This document shows, piece by piece, positions 16,797-24,066 of a DNA stretch of 31,051 nt. A program made the translations under genes and the position numbers. The number at the start of each line of letters is the position of its first letter. Positions within the stretch are counted from its first letter, which is position 1. The notes under the pieces are model-generated. The model had not been told where the DNA came from. It ran no database searches and was given only the letters and a program-made list of their open reading frames with translations. This DNA is from Oscillospiraceae bacterium (lineage in GTDB: Bacteria; Bacillota_A; Clostridia; Oscillospirales; Oscillospiraceae): positions 1-31,051 of the forward strand of contig JAGAFT010000023.1 in the NCBI GenBank assembly GCA_017627975.1, given 5' to 3'.

Positions 16797-17125
16797 GGCC
16801 ATTCTCCTTTCAGCAGCTGCGGCAGGCCGCAGCAGACACGAACCACCGTCTCTGCCCGCTCTGCCAGCAGGCAGGCAAGCTGTCCGGCTGCTTCCCTTCT
16901 CTCCCGTTCCGCTGGATCCAAAGGGACTACCCCGCCGCCGATCTCCGTGGCAATGACAACCCTCCGCCCGGCCAGTTCGTCCGCGAGGGAATTGAGATCG
17001 TCAGCCGGTACAAGGTTCTGCACATCCCAGACCGCACAGGCGGCAAGCTCCGCCTCCGTCAGGCCGAGCTGCTTCCGGACCCAGGTTTTCTTCCCCGCGT
17101 AAAGCGGTCCTGTCACGAAGATCAC
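16793..17125 (-). CDS. Short CobU-like P-loop protein lacking the central guanylylation region
   Basis: A 110-residue relative of adenosylcobinamide kinase/guanylyltransferase, which is normally about 180 residues; a full-length CobU is encoded 755 nt upstream in the same operon. The N-terminus has a deviant P-loop, GPLYAGKKT, in which Lys replaces the usual Ser/Thr after GK. The C-terminal half matches the CobU end: VVIATEIGGGVVPLDPAERERREAAGQ and CGLPQLLKG. The segment that normally carries the guanylylated histidine is missing, so it cannot be an ordinary bifunctional CobU. The gene starts with GTG (17123-17125), overlapping the cobS stop, and is followed by cobC with overlap. Intact coupling and an undamaged frame argue for a functional protein rather than a decayed copy. 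Role unknown: perhaps kinase only, regulatory or a partner of CobS/CobC. Confidence 0.75.
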   Translation of the reverse strand: MIFVTGPLYAGKKTWVRKQLGLTEAELAACAVWDVQNLVPADDLNSLADELAGRRVVIATEIGGGVVPLDPAERERREAAGQLACLLAERAETVVRVCCGLPQLLKGEWP

Positions 17126-17883
17126 AGCAATCCCCCCACATACCGGCTCACCGCCAGCATTCCGAGCATCCAGAGCTCTGCCGTCTGCACAAACCAGCCG
17201 GCCAGATCCCCGGACAGTCCGCCGAATTCCTTTTCACACAGCCGCCTGTACCGCCAGAACACCGCCATCGCCGCCACCGAACTGAGGATGGCACCCCCGA
17301 TGCCCAGCAGGCCGCCGAATACCAGCGCCGCCCCGGTCAGGATGCGCCGCGCCGTTGTTCGTTCCGCCGCTTCCGCGAAGCTTCTGGCAAGTCCGCTCCC
17401 CTCCCGGAGAGGGAAACTCAGCAGCGCGATCCCCGAGAGGCAGCGCGAAAGCCCGTAAAGCCCCAGAAGGCAGAAGACGTTCACGTTCGGCAGGGCACAC
17501 CAGAGCGCAAGCACCGCCACAAAATACATGCACAGCCGGATTGCGGCAAAGGCCCCAAGATGCGGGTCTTTCAGGATTTCCTGCTTTTTCTCGATCCCCG
17601 CATGACTGGAAAGAGCATCCCAGGTATCGGCATAGCCGTCGAGATGAATTCCCCCCGTAGCCAGAACCGGCAGCAGGCAGTATCCCGCGCCTCGCAGAAG
17701 CTCCGGCAGGGCCAGGGCCGTACAAAGCTTTCCCCAGCCGAAGCTCAAAAGCGCGATGACCACACCCACCAGCGGAAATGCGCACAGGCTGTAGCGCATG
17801 CTTTGCTCCTCCCAGTCCGTCTGCGGGACCGGGATCGCCGAAAACATTGAAAAGGCAATCAGAATGCTTTTCCAGATGGTCAT
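17122..17883 (-). CDS. cobS: Adenosylcobinamide-GDP ribazoletransferase (cobalamin synthase)
   Basis: Membrane enzyme that joins adenosylcobinamide-GDP to alpha-ribazole (or its phosphate) to finish the coenzyme. It is 253 residues with multiple hydrophobic segments. N-terminal MFSAIPVPQTDWE, then the metal-binding GGIHLDGYADTWDALSS motif near residues 75-92 with the conserved aspartates, then KDPHLGAFA. The start ATG 17881-17883 overlaps the cobU stop by 4 nt, and its stop overlaps the GTG of the short CobU-like gene. Confidence 0.95.
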   Translation of the reverse strand: MTIWKSILIAFSMFSAIPVPQTDWEEQSMRYSLCAFPLVGVVIALLSFGWGKLCTALALPELLRGAGYCLLPVLATGGIHLDGYADTWDALSSHAGIEKKQEILKDPHLGAFAAIRLCMYFVAVLALWCALPNVNVFCLLGLYGLSRCLSGIALLSFPLREGSGLARSFAEAAERTTARRILTGAALVFGGLLGIGGAILSSVAAMAVFWRYRRLCEKEFGGLSGDLAGWFVQTAELWMLGMLAVSRYVGGLL

Positions 17884-18407
17884 GCCGGCACTCTCTTCAG
17901 CACATTCGGCAGGCCGCAGACAATCTCCGTCACAAGATCCGCCTCTTGGGCAAGCTCCCGGTTCAGCAGGGCAAGATTCCGAAGATACCGGTCCGTCATT
18001 TCGTCGTACCGCACCCCGTCCGAGAAGATCTCATTGGTCACCACCGTGAGATTTTCACACCGTTCTGTCAGCGCTTTTATTCCGGCCCTGGCCGCACGGA
18101 GCCCGCCGCCTTCCGGTCGGAACATCTCGTTGGCCAGCAGATTGGAAAGATCCTCCAGCAGCACGTTCGCGCCCGCCGGAACTCCGTTCCCGGACGCAAG
18201 CTTGCCCGCGAGATCCAGTCCCCACTCCAAGGTCTGAAATTCATGCCCCGCGCGGGCCCGGCGGTGTTTTTCAATCCGCCGCAGGCTCTCCGGGTCGCGC
18301 GCCGTCATGGTGGCGATATAGAGCCGCTGTCCCGGCAGACGGCAGACCAGCTCTTCTGCAAAGGCGCTTTTCCCGCTGCCCGATCCGCCGATGATGATAC
18401 TCAGCAT
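17880..18407 (-). CDS. cobU: Adenosylcobinamide kinase / adenosylcobinamide-phosphate guanylyltransferase
   Basis: Phosphorylates adenosylcobinamide and activates it with GTP for CobS. It is 175 residues from ATG 18405-18407. P-loop GGSGSGKS (7-14), then ATMTARDPESLRRIEKHRRARAGHEFQTLEW, where the histidine in RRIEKHRRAR is the expected guanylylation site, LLEDLSNLLANEMF and VVTNEIFSDGV near the end, and the terminal CGLPNVLK. I choose this ATG because AGGAGA lies 4 nt upstream. A GTG four codons earlier (18417-18419) overlaps the cobT stop as GTGA but has no visible ribosome-binding site; it remains possible. Confidence 0.93.
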   Translation of the reverse strand: MLSIIIGGSGSGKSAFAEELVCRLPGQRLYIATMTARDPESLRRIEKHRRARAGHEFQTLEWGLDLAGKLASGNGVPAGANVLLEDLSNLLANEMFRPEGGGLRAARAGIKALTERCENLTVVTNEIFSDGVRYDEMTDRYLRNLALLNRELAQEADLVTEIVCGLPNVLKRVPA

Positions 18408-18415
18408 CTTTCTCC

Positions 18416-19486
18416 TCACGTCAGAGGCTGATAAGCCTCGATCCCCAGTCTTTCAAAACTCTGTCCGTTGCGGTAGACCTCCAACGCGATCTCCAGCAGG
18501 GGCATCAGCATCAGCGCGCCGCTCCCCTCGCCGAGATGCATGCCGGCTTCCATCGGCGCTTCCAGCCCCAGCTTCTCCAGCAGCAGCGCGCCCAGCGGCT
18601 CTGACGAGACATGGCTGGCCAGCATGGCCGCTCCCGCATCCGGGCAAAGCCGCAGGGCACAGTACGCGGCGATGGAGCTGACGGCGCCGTCAATGATCAC
18701 CGGTGTCCGATTTGCCGCCGCCGCGAGGAAGGCGCCGCACATGGCGGCAATGTCCAGGCCGCCCAACTCCGCCATCAGAGATACGGGATCCTTCTCATCC
18801 CGGTCGATCCGCTCCAGCGCGCGCTGTATGACGCGTTTCTTCCGTTCAAGTCCCGCCGTGCTGAGCCCCGCCCCGCGCCCGGTAACCTTGTCCGGATTCA
18901 GGTCCAGAAGCCCCGCGGAAAGCGCCGTCGCGGTCGTGGTGTTGCCGATGCCCATCTCCCCCACCGCCAGCAGTTCCGTTCCTTCCCGGATCAATTCCCC
19001 CGTCAGATTCGCGCCTTGGGCCATGGCCGTGAGGCATTCCTCTCTCGTCATGGCCGCCTCCCGGCTGATGTCTCCGGTGCCGTTTCGCACCCGCAGGTTC
19101 CGCACGCCGGGATGTCCGGGAAAGTCCAGGATGCCCAGATCGGCCGGAATCACACGGCAGCCGACCCGTCTGGCCATGGTGTTGGCCGTGCTGCGGCCCT
19201 CCGCCAGGGAAACCGCAACCTTTCCTGTCACCTCGCTGCCGCACTGGCTGATCCCCTCGGCCACTACGCCGTTGTCCGCGCAGAAGACGATCAGGGTCTT
19301 CTGATCGAGCCGAAAATCCGTCTGCCCTTTCAATGCGGCGATTCGCGTGATCATGTCCTCAAAGGCCCCCAGGCCGCGCAAAGGCTTTGCCACTGTGTTC
19401 CAGCGTGCCGCTGCCTGCATCCGGGCCCTCTCATCCGGTGGGCAGATCTCCCGGATCACTTCATCAATTGTTTTCTTTCTCTCCAT
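18416..19486 (-). CDS. cobT: Nicotinate-nucleotide--dimethylbenzimidazole phosphoribosyltransferase
   Basis: Makes alpha-ribazole phosphate from nicotinate mononucleotide and a lower-ligand base. It is 356 residues, the normal CobT length. Landmarks are LIVFCADNGVVAEGIS near residue 66, GEMGIGNTTTATAL (176-189), TGRGAGLS, LDIAAMCGAFLAAAANRTPVIIDG and the catalytic glutamate E320 in MHLGEGSGA. It overlaps the end of cbiA by 23 nt. No base-making genes (bluB or bza) are in the window, so which lower ligand is activated is not shown here. Confidence 0.95.
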   Translation of the reverse strand: MERKKTIDEVIREICPPDERARMQAAARWNTVAKPLRGLGAFEDMITRIAALKGQTDFRLDQKTLIVFCADNGVVAEGISQCGSEVTGKVAVSLAEGRSTANTMARRVGCRVIPADLGILDFPGHPGVRNLRVRNGTGDISREAAMTREECLTAMAQGANLTGELIREGTELLAVGEMGIGNTTTATALSAGLLDLNPDKVTGRGAGLSTAGLERKKRVIQRALERIDRDEKDPVSLMAELGGLDIAAMCGAFLAAAANRTPVIIDGAVSSIAAYCALRLCPDAGAAMLASHVSSEPLGALLLEKLGLEAPMEAGMHLGEGSGALMLMPLLEIALEVYRNGQSFERLGIEAYQPLT

Positions 19487-20870
19487 ACGCCAAACACGCC
19501 TTTACAAATCGTTCTGCCAGAGGCAGCTCCCCGCCGAAATGCAGGTGCGGAAACCCGGCATACAGCGTCTCGGTCACCCGGCCGCAGCGCCAGCTTCTTC
19601 CGTCCGCCTTCTCCGCTGCGAGATCCCATCCGGTTTCCGTGCTGTCCCAGTAGTGGAATTCATGTGCGGGAATCCGCTCGCCTGCCCGAAACAGCAGGGA
19701 ATCGGTCTCCGCCCTCAGCTTCAGATAACCGAAACGCTGCAGCTTCCCGGTTTTAACTCCCTGTCCGGCCAGCGCGCCGCACATCGGCCAGGCCGTTCCC
19801 TCCGGGTCCTCCAGGCTCTCCTGCAGATAGAGGAAACCGCCGCATTCCGCCGCCGTCGGGCATCCGTAAAGAACCCGCTGCCGGATCTCCCGGCATATAG
19901 ATTTATTATCCGAGAGTTGCCTTGCATAGAGCTCCGGGTAGCCGCCGCAGAGCCAGAGCCCTTCCGCTTCGGGTAAATGCCTGTCGTGCAGCGGGCTGAA
20001 GAACAGGATCTCGGCTCCCGCCTGACGCAGGGCGTCCAGATTGTCCGCATAGTGAAAACAGAAGGCTTCATCCCGCGTCACCGCAATGCGGCAGCAGGAC
20101 ATGGTTTTATGGTTTTTCTCCGTTCCGGCCCGGACACTTCCCGCGGGAGCATGTTCTTCCGGAACGCTCCCCGGCTGCCCGTTTCCGCCCGTCGGCTCGA
20201 TCTCCGATGCCAGTTCCAGAAGCCGGTCCAGATCTATGCTCTGTTCCGCCTGCCTGGCAATACGGTCAAATCGCAGCTGAAAATCTTCGATTTCCGCCGC
20301 GGTCAGCAGGCCGAGATGACGGCTCTCCAGGCGCGCCTCTTCCATCGGCGGAAGGCAGCCCAGCACCGGAAGTCCGCACTCCCGCTCCAGGATTCCCCGG
20401 AGGTACTCGGCCTGCCGTTCGGAACAATCACAAAGCAGCAGGCCGGTAATCCTGCTTTCCGGGCGAAAGCTTCGCATCCCGCAGACCTGCGCCGCCAGCG
20501 TGACCCCGCTCCCCTTCGGCCGCAGCACCAGAACGGCCGGCAAATCAAGCGTTCCGGCGAGCTCCCAGGCGCTGGCCTCTGTGGTGGCGTTCAGTCCGTC
20601 ATAGTAGCCCATGGCCCCTTCCACCAGGGCCACATCGCCCTGCCGTGAGGCAAAGCTTCTCCGAACGCCCGCCTCCCCCTGAAGGAAGAGGTCGAGATTG
20701 CGGCTCTCCACGCCCAGGACCCGGCTGTGGAACATCGGGTCGATGTAGTCCGGACCGCTCTTGAAGGCCTGTACCTGCAGGCCGCGTCGTTTGAGCGCCG
20801 CCATCAGGGCGCAGCTCATCACTGTTTTCCCCGCGCCGCTCTGCATAGCGCTGATCATGAGCGCCCTCAT
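19464..20870 (-). CDS. cbiA: Cobyrinate a,c-diamide synthase
   Basis: Amidates the a and c side chains of cobyrinate with glutamine and ATP. It is 468 residues, full length. N-terminal P-loop SAMQSGAGKT (7-16) and AFKSGPDYIDPMFH, then VEGAMGYYDGL. The C-terminal glutaminase domain has WLCGGYPELYARQLS and nucleophile C343 in AECGGFLYL. A low-complexity linker at about residues 226-256 (PTGGNGQPGSVPEEHAPAGS) separates the two domains. ATG 20868-20870 overlaps the cbiET stop (ATGA) and has GGGGAG 7 nt upstream. Confidence 0.96.
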   Translation of the reverse strand: MRALMISAMQSGAGKTVMSCALMAALKRRGLQVQAFKSGPDYIDPMFHSRVLGVESRNLDLFLQGEAGVRRSFASRQGDVALVEGAMGYYDGLNATTEASAWELAGTLDLPAVLVLRPKGSGVTLAAQVCGMRSFRPESRITGLLLCDCSERQAEYLRGILERECGLPVLGCLPPMEEARLESRHLGLLTAAEIEDFQLRFDRIARQAEQSIDLDRLLELASEIEPTGGNGQPGSVPEEHAPAGSVRAGTEKNHKTMSCCRIAVTRDEAFCFHYADNLDALRQAGAEILFFSPLHDRHLPEAEGLWLCGGYPELYARQLSDNKSICREIRQRVLYGCPTAAECGGFLYLQESLEDPEGTAWPMCGALAGQGVKTGKLQRFGYLKLRAETDSLLFRAGERIPAHEFHYWDSTETGWDLAAEKADGRSWRCGRVTETLYAGFPHLHFGGELPLAERFVKACLAYGEKENN

Positions 20871-22051
20871 GCCGGTCTCCCCGTAATCAGATACACCGGG
20901 TTCTGCGCAAGCATCAGCGTCAGATCTCCTGCAGGTCTGCTTCGGGACACCGCAATCTGGCAGATTTCCGTCTCATACCCTAGTTTCCGCAGGCACTCGA
21001 TTGCACATTGCAGGGTCTCCAGCGCGATTGCCGAGACACAGATTCGCGCCTTTTGGTTTACATAATAAATAGTTTCCAGGATTTCTTCCAGCTGACCCCC
21101 GCTGCCGCCGACAAAGACCGCGTCGGGTTTCGGCAGGCCTTCCAGCGCTTCCGGGGCTCTTCCTTCTTTCAGGTGCAGGTTCCAGGCGCCGTGCTTTTCG
21201 CGGTTGCGCTCTGCGATCCGCAGTGCTTCTCTGTTTTGCTCCACAGCCCAGACCGCTCTCGCCTGCAGGGCCAGCTCCACCGCGACGCTTCCCGTTCCGG
21301 TACCGATGTCCCAGCAGATGTCCTCCGCTCCCACGCCGAGTTTGGCCAAGGCTACGGCACGGACCTCCTGCTTTGTCATGGGGACTTTCTCCGCACGCTC
21401 GAATTCCGAATCCGGGAGACCGGGTGTGCGAGGCTGTCTCCGGGGCGCCGCTTCCGCCAGCATACAGCTGAGCGGAGAAAATGCGGTTTTGGAAAGCTCC
21501 CCGGCACTTCCCCGGGTGATTCGCTCCTCCGGGCTGCCGAGCTGTTCCCCCACAACAACGGAGAGTCTGCCGAGCCCGGCTTCCGTGAGCATACCGCAGA
21601 GCTCCGCCGGTCCCAGCTTCCCGCCGGTGAGGAAAAAAGCCTTCTGCCCATGGCAGACCTCCCACACCGGGTCACAGTCCACTCCGTGGGCGGAGCAAAG
21701 CCGCCAGTTCTGCCAGGGTTCTCCGAGCCGCGCCGCCAGAAGCTGCAGACTTGAAATGCCGGGGAGAATCCCCCATTCGCTCTTCTCCGGCAGCAGCGGA
21801 ACCAGCAGCCGTGCCCCGGAGTAGAAGCCGCTGTCCCCGCTGAAGAGGACGCAGACCTCACTGCAGCGGAGCGACGAAAGTGCTTCAGCGATTTCCTTCG
21901 CAGACAGGGCCGGGACCTTCGTCTCCTTCTCCGGGAACAGGTCCAGCAGGCGCGGCGCCCCGATGAGCGCGTCGGCAGACCTGATTGCCTCCGCCGCGTC
22001 TGCACACAGGGTTTCGCGGCCGCAGCCGCAGCCAACTAAGCTGATCTTCAC
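20867..22051 (-). CDS. cbiET: CbiE-CbiT fusion: cobalt-precorrin-7 C5-methyltransferase / precorrin-6B C15-methyltransferase (decarboxylating)
   Basis: A 394-residue two-domain methyltransferase equivalent to aerobic CobL. Residues 1-200 are the CbiE tetrapyrrole methylase domain (LVGCGCGRETL, FSGDSGFYSGARLL, ILPGISSLQLLAARLGEPW). Residues from about 220 onward are the Rossmann-type CbiT domain (MTKQEVRAVALAKLG, then the SAM-binding DIGTGTGSVAVELAL and PDAVFVGGSGGQLEEI). The linker contains an arginine/proline-rich RRQPRTPG stretch. The start is GTG 22049-22051, overlapping the cbiF stop as GTGA. Fused CbiET is common in Clostridia. Confidence 0.95.
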   Translation of the reverse strand: MKISLVGCGCGRETLCADAAEAIRSADALIGAPRLLDLFPEKETKVPALSAKEIAEALSSLRCSEVCVLFSGDSGFYSGARLLVPLLPEKSEWGILPGISSLQLLAARLGEPWQNWRLCSAHGVDCDPVWEVCHGQKAFFLTGGKLGPAELCGMLTEAGLGRLSVVVGEQLGSPEERITRGSAGELSKTAFSPLSCMLAEAAPRRQPRTPGLPDSEFERAEKVPMTKQEVRAVALAKLGVGAEDICWDIGTGTGSVAVELALQARAVWAVEQNREALRIAERNREKHGAWNLHLKEGRAPEALEGLPKPDAVFVGGSGGQLEEILETIYYVNQKARICVSAIALETLQCAIECLRKLGYETEICQIAVSRSRPAGDLTLMLAQNPVYLITGRPA

Positions 22052-22809
22052 GTCTCGTCCGTTCCTTTCCGATATCCCGTGGTAAACGCGGGGTCATAGA
22101 GGCAGCTCCTCTCCCGGCTCCCCGCCAGGAACTCCCCCACCAGCACCAGTGCCGTCCGGTGTATTCCATGCTTCCGGGCACTTTCCGCAAGCGTCCCGAC
22201 CGTACAGGAAACAAGCTTCTCTTCCGGCCAGCTCGCCTTATATACCAGCGCCGCCGGAGTCTCCGCCGTATAGGCGCCCTTCATCAGTTCCGTCTGCAGC
22301 TCTTGCAGCATCCCCGCGGAGAGGAACACCGCCATGGAGCTTCCGTGCCGGGCAAGCCCGCGGATTTGCTCGCGTTCCGGCACCGGCGTCCGCCCTTCCA
22401 TCCGGGTCAGGATCAGCGTCTGGCTGATCCCCGGCAGGGTATATTCCGCCCGGAGTGCCGCAGCCGCCCCGCAGAAGCTTGATACGCCCGGGGTCACATC
22501 GTATGGGATCTCAAGCCTGTCCAGACAGTCCATCTGCTCCCGGATCGCCCCGTAGATGCTTGGGTCACCTGTGTGCAGGCGCACGGTTGTCTGTCCCCGG
22601 GCCTCCGCGCTGCGGATCGCGTCGATGACCTCTTCCAGGGTCATCACGGCGCTGTTCAGGATCCGGCAGTCCGCCCGGCAGCGCTCCAGCAGCGCGGGGT
22701 TCACCAGACTTCCGGCATAGATCACCTGATCCGCCGCCTCCAGCAGGGCAGCCCCGCGCAGGGTGATCAGGTCGGGTGCTCCGGGTCCTGCTCCGACAAA
22801 GTGAACCAT
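22048..22809 (-). CDS. cbiF: Cobalt-precorrin-4 C11-methyltransferase
   Basis: SAM-dependent methylation of C11 in the anaerobic pathway. It is 253 residues in the tetrapyrrole methylase family: VHFVGAGPGAPDLITLRG (2-19), YAGSLVNPALL, RLHTGDPSIYGAIREQ and TPGVSSFCGAAAALRAEYTLPG. It is the first gene of the operon and the first downstream of the cobalamin riboswitch. The start ATG 22807-22809 has GGGAGGA 6 nt upstream. The frame stays open further upstream through the riboswitch terminator and aptamer, but that extension is non-coding. Confidence 0.96.
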   Translation of the reverse strand: MVHFVGAGPGAPDLITLRGAALLEAADQVIYAGSLVNPALLERCRADCRILNSAVMTLEEVIDAIRSAEARGQTTVRLHTGDPSIYGAIREQMDCLDRLEIPYDVTPGVSSFCGAAAALRAEYTLPGISQTLILTRMEGRTPVPEREQIRGLARHGSSMAVFLSAGMLQELQTELMKGAYTAETPAALVYKASWPEEKLVSCTVGTLAESARKHGIHRTALVLVGEFLAGSRERSCLYDPAFTTGYRKGTDET

Positions 22810-22830
22810 CTCATTCCTCCCGATGACAAT

Positions 22831-22861
22831 AAAAAAGGCGCACCCGAAACACGAGTACGCC
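22831..22861 (-). terminator. Riboswitch-controlled intrinsic terminator upstream of cbiF
   Basis: On the minus strand a 10-bp stem with two G-U pairs (arms 22852-22861 and 22837-22846, loop 22847-22851) is followed by six T (22836-22831). It lies 21 nt before the cbiF start codon and immediately after the aptamer-side hairpins, the usual place for the OFF-state terminator of a cobalamin riboswitch. Confidence 0.85.
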
Positions 22862-22894
22862 AACGGCAGACGCATCCTCCGCGTCTGTCTCAAC

Positions 22895-23043
22895 GTGCTT
22901 TCGGTTCCGGCAAAAGCACCGTTCTTCCCCATGTATCTGACTGATCCGTTCAGAGTCCGTAGTTCTCCGACGGCTTCACAGTGACCGACTCGCCGGGAAT
23001 TTCACCCGATTCCATGTTCTGCATTCCGCAGGCGGGAAGAACG
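22895..23043 (-). promoter_or_regulatory. Cobalamin riboswitch (aptamer plus the P13-like hairpin)
   Basis: On the minus strand the aptamer is closed by a 10-bp P1: CGTTCTTCCC (23034-23043) pairs with GGGAAGAACG (22920-22929). Inside are the conserved cobalamin-riboswitch core elements: GGAATCGGGTGAAATTCC (22996-23013), GTCACTGTGA (22976-22985) and the B12 box AGTCAGATAC (22933-22942). A 7-bp hairpin (arms 22913-22919 and 22895-22901) follows P1 directly and could supply the loop-loop partner of the aptamer. A second hairpin (22867-22887) lies between it and the terminator. Binding of a cobalamin should favour termination before cbiF and shut down the whole operon. The aptamer is compact, about 124 nt between the P1 ends. 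Confidence 0.9.
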
Positions 23044-23094
23044 ATATTCTGTTTTCTGCTTTATATCACAATTTCTGTTTTGCAGTCTGCTGCT

Positions 23095-23123
23095 ATTCTA
23101 TCATGTTTCGGCACTCATGGCAA
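23095..23123 (-). promoter_or_regulatory. Promoter of the cobalamin operon
   Basis: TTGCCA (23118-23123), a 17-nt spacer and TAGAAT (23095-23100) on the minus strand, each hexamer 5/6 to consensus. A start near 23088 would give a leader of about 280 nt containing the riboswitch. The -35 box lies just beyond and abutting the merR stop codon (23115-23117), so the operon promoter sits at the very end of the regulator gene. Confidence 0.7.
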
Positions 23124-23927
23124 CGGTTCTACCATCACCCGGACACAAAAAATAAACCGCGGCTGGGTTCCGGAGGTGTCCACCCGGTACAGATACGCCG
23201 TGGAATTTCCCAGCGCATGAAGGTCCTGCTCCCGCAGAAACCGGCGGATTGCCTCCAGCCGCTCTGCCGGTATAGTTTGCATATCGTCCGCCACTTCCAG
23301 GAAAAACGATGCGTACTTCGCCTTCGGGAATACCCGGACCTGCTTCGGCATCCGGATGTGCTCTTCGCGGATCACGCTTTCATAGGTTCCGATCCCGATA
23401 CGAATGGGAATGCGCGCCGGAAGCACGGCATCTTCAAAGTATCTCTGTTCAATGCACACCACCAGCGTGAAGAGGTCAACGTTCTCGATCCAGCGTCTGC
23501 GGATCTCATCCGGATTTTCCTGGTCAAAGTAGCTGTCATACTTGGTGTCGAAGGCCTCGATAATCCGGATCTGATCCGTGGCCTGGGCGTCCCGCTCATA
23601 GTGCCGCGCCGTGATGCTCAGCATCATCTCCCGCCGTTTCAGGTCTCGGATCTGCTTTTCCAGGTCGGCAATGGTCTCCCGGTACCCCTGCAGCAGGGAT
23701 TCGGCATCTCCGCTCCGGCAGGTCGCCTCGATGGCGTCCAGGGAGAGATGCGCCCCGCGCAGTTTGCGGATGTACAGCAGATTCAGAAAGTCCGGCCAGC
23801 TGTATTCATAATACCCGTTTTCCGGATTACGCGCCGGTTTCAGAAGGCCTCGCTCCCGATACTTCCGGATCGTCTCCGCGTTCAGTCCCGACAGCTTTGC
23901 CAGTTCGTTGATCTTCACATGCTTCAC
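23115..23927 (-). CDS. MerR-family transcriptional regulator
   Basis: A 270-residue DNA-binding activator. The N-terminal winged helix-turn-helix is KINELAKLSGLNAETIRKYRERGLL followed by ENGYYEYSWPDFLNLLYIRKLR (to about residue 57). A coiled-coil dimerisation helix follows (about 75-105, YRETIADLEKQIRDLKRRE). Residues 110-270 form a large effector-binding-like domain (FTLVVCIEQRYF, MPKQVRVFPKAKYASFFLEVADD) reminiscent of GyrI/BmrR-type sensors, so it probably senses an organic ligand; there is no metal-binding cysteine pair. The start is taken as GTG 23925-23927 with a weak AGGCGG site; the GTG three codons later is possible. It is divergent from the flavoprotein gene at 24067, whose promoter has MerR-type geometry. 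Confidence 0.88.
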   Translation of the reverse strand: MKHVKINELAKLSGLNAETIRKYRERGLLKPARNPENGYYEYSWPDFLNLLYIRKLRGAHLSLDAIEATCRSGDAESLLQGYRETIADLEKQIRDLKRREMMLSITARHYERDAQATDQIRIIEAFDTKYDSYFDQENPDEIRRRWIENVDLFTLVVCIEQRYFEDAVLPARIPIRIGIGTYESVIREEHIRMPKQVRVFPKAKYASFFLEVADDMQTIPAERLEAIRRFLREQDLHALGNSTAYLYRVDTSGTQPRFIFCVRVMVEPLP

Positions 23928-23964
23928 CCGCCTGTCAAAATCGCAAAAGATTGTTATTTTTTTA

Positions 23965-23995
23965 TTGACTCTGTCCTTGGGACAGGGTTTATACT
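23965..23995 (+). promoter_or_regulatory. MerR-type promoter/operator of the flavocytochrome-like reductase gene
   Basis: TTGACT (23965-23970) and TATACT (23990-23995) are separated by 19 nt, longer than the usual 17, and the spacer contains the perfect dyad CTGTCCTTGGGACAG (23971-23985). This overlong spacer with a dyad between the -35 and -10 boxes is the hallmark of promoters that MerR-family proteins activate by DNA distortion. The regulator encoded divergently at 23115-23927 is the obvious candidate. Confidence 0.85.
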
Positions 23996-24020
23996 GAGTT
24001 CAGATCGTGGTTTTCACCAC

Positions 24021-24049
24021 ATTATAGCTCATTTTAAACCATAATACAA
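24021..24049 (-). promoter_or_regulatory. Probable promoter of the merR-family gene
   Basis: On the minus strand TTGTAT (24044-24049), a 17-nt spacer and a perfect TATAAT (24021-24026). The transcript would run through the 23971-23985 dyad, so a regulator bound there could repress its own gene while activating the divergent one. The -35 match is weak. Confidence 0.5.
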
Positions 24050-24066
24050 GAAAGGAAGAATGTCTT

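Noticed and set aside
22810..22932. An N-terminal extension of CbiF to 22932
   Set aside because: It would translate the riboswitch terminator and hairpins. The ATG at 22809 has an ideal ribosome-binding site and matches the family N-terminus.
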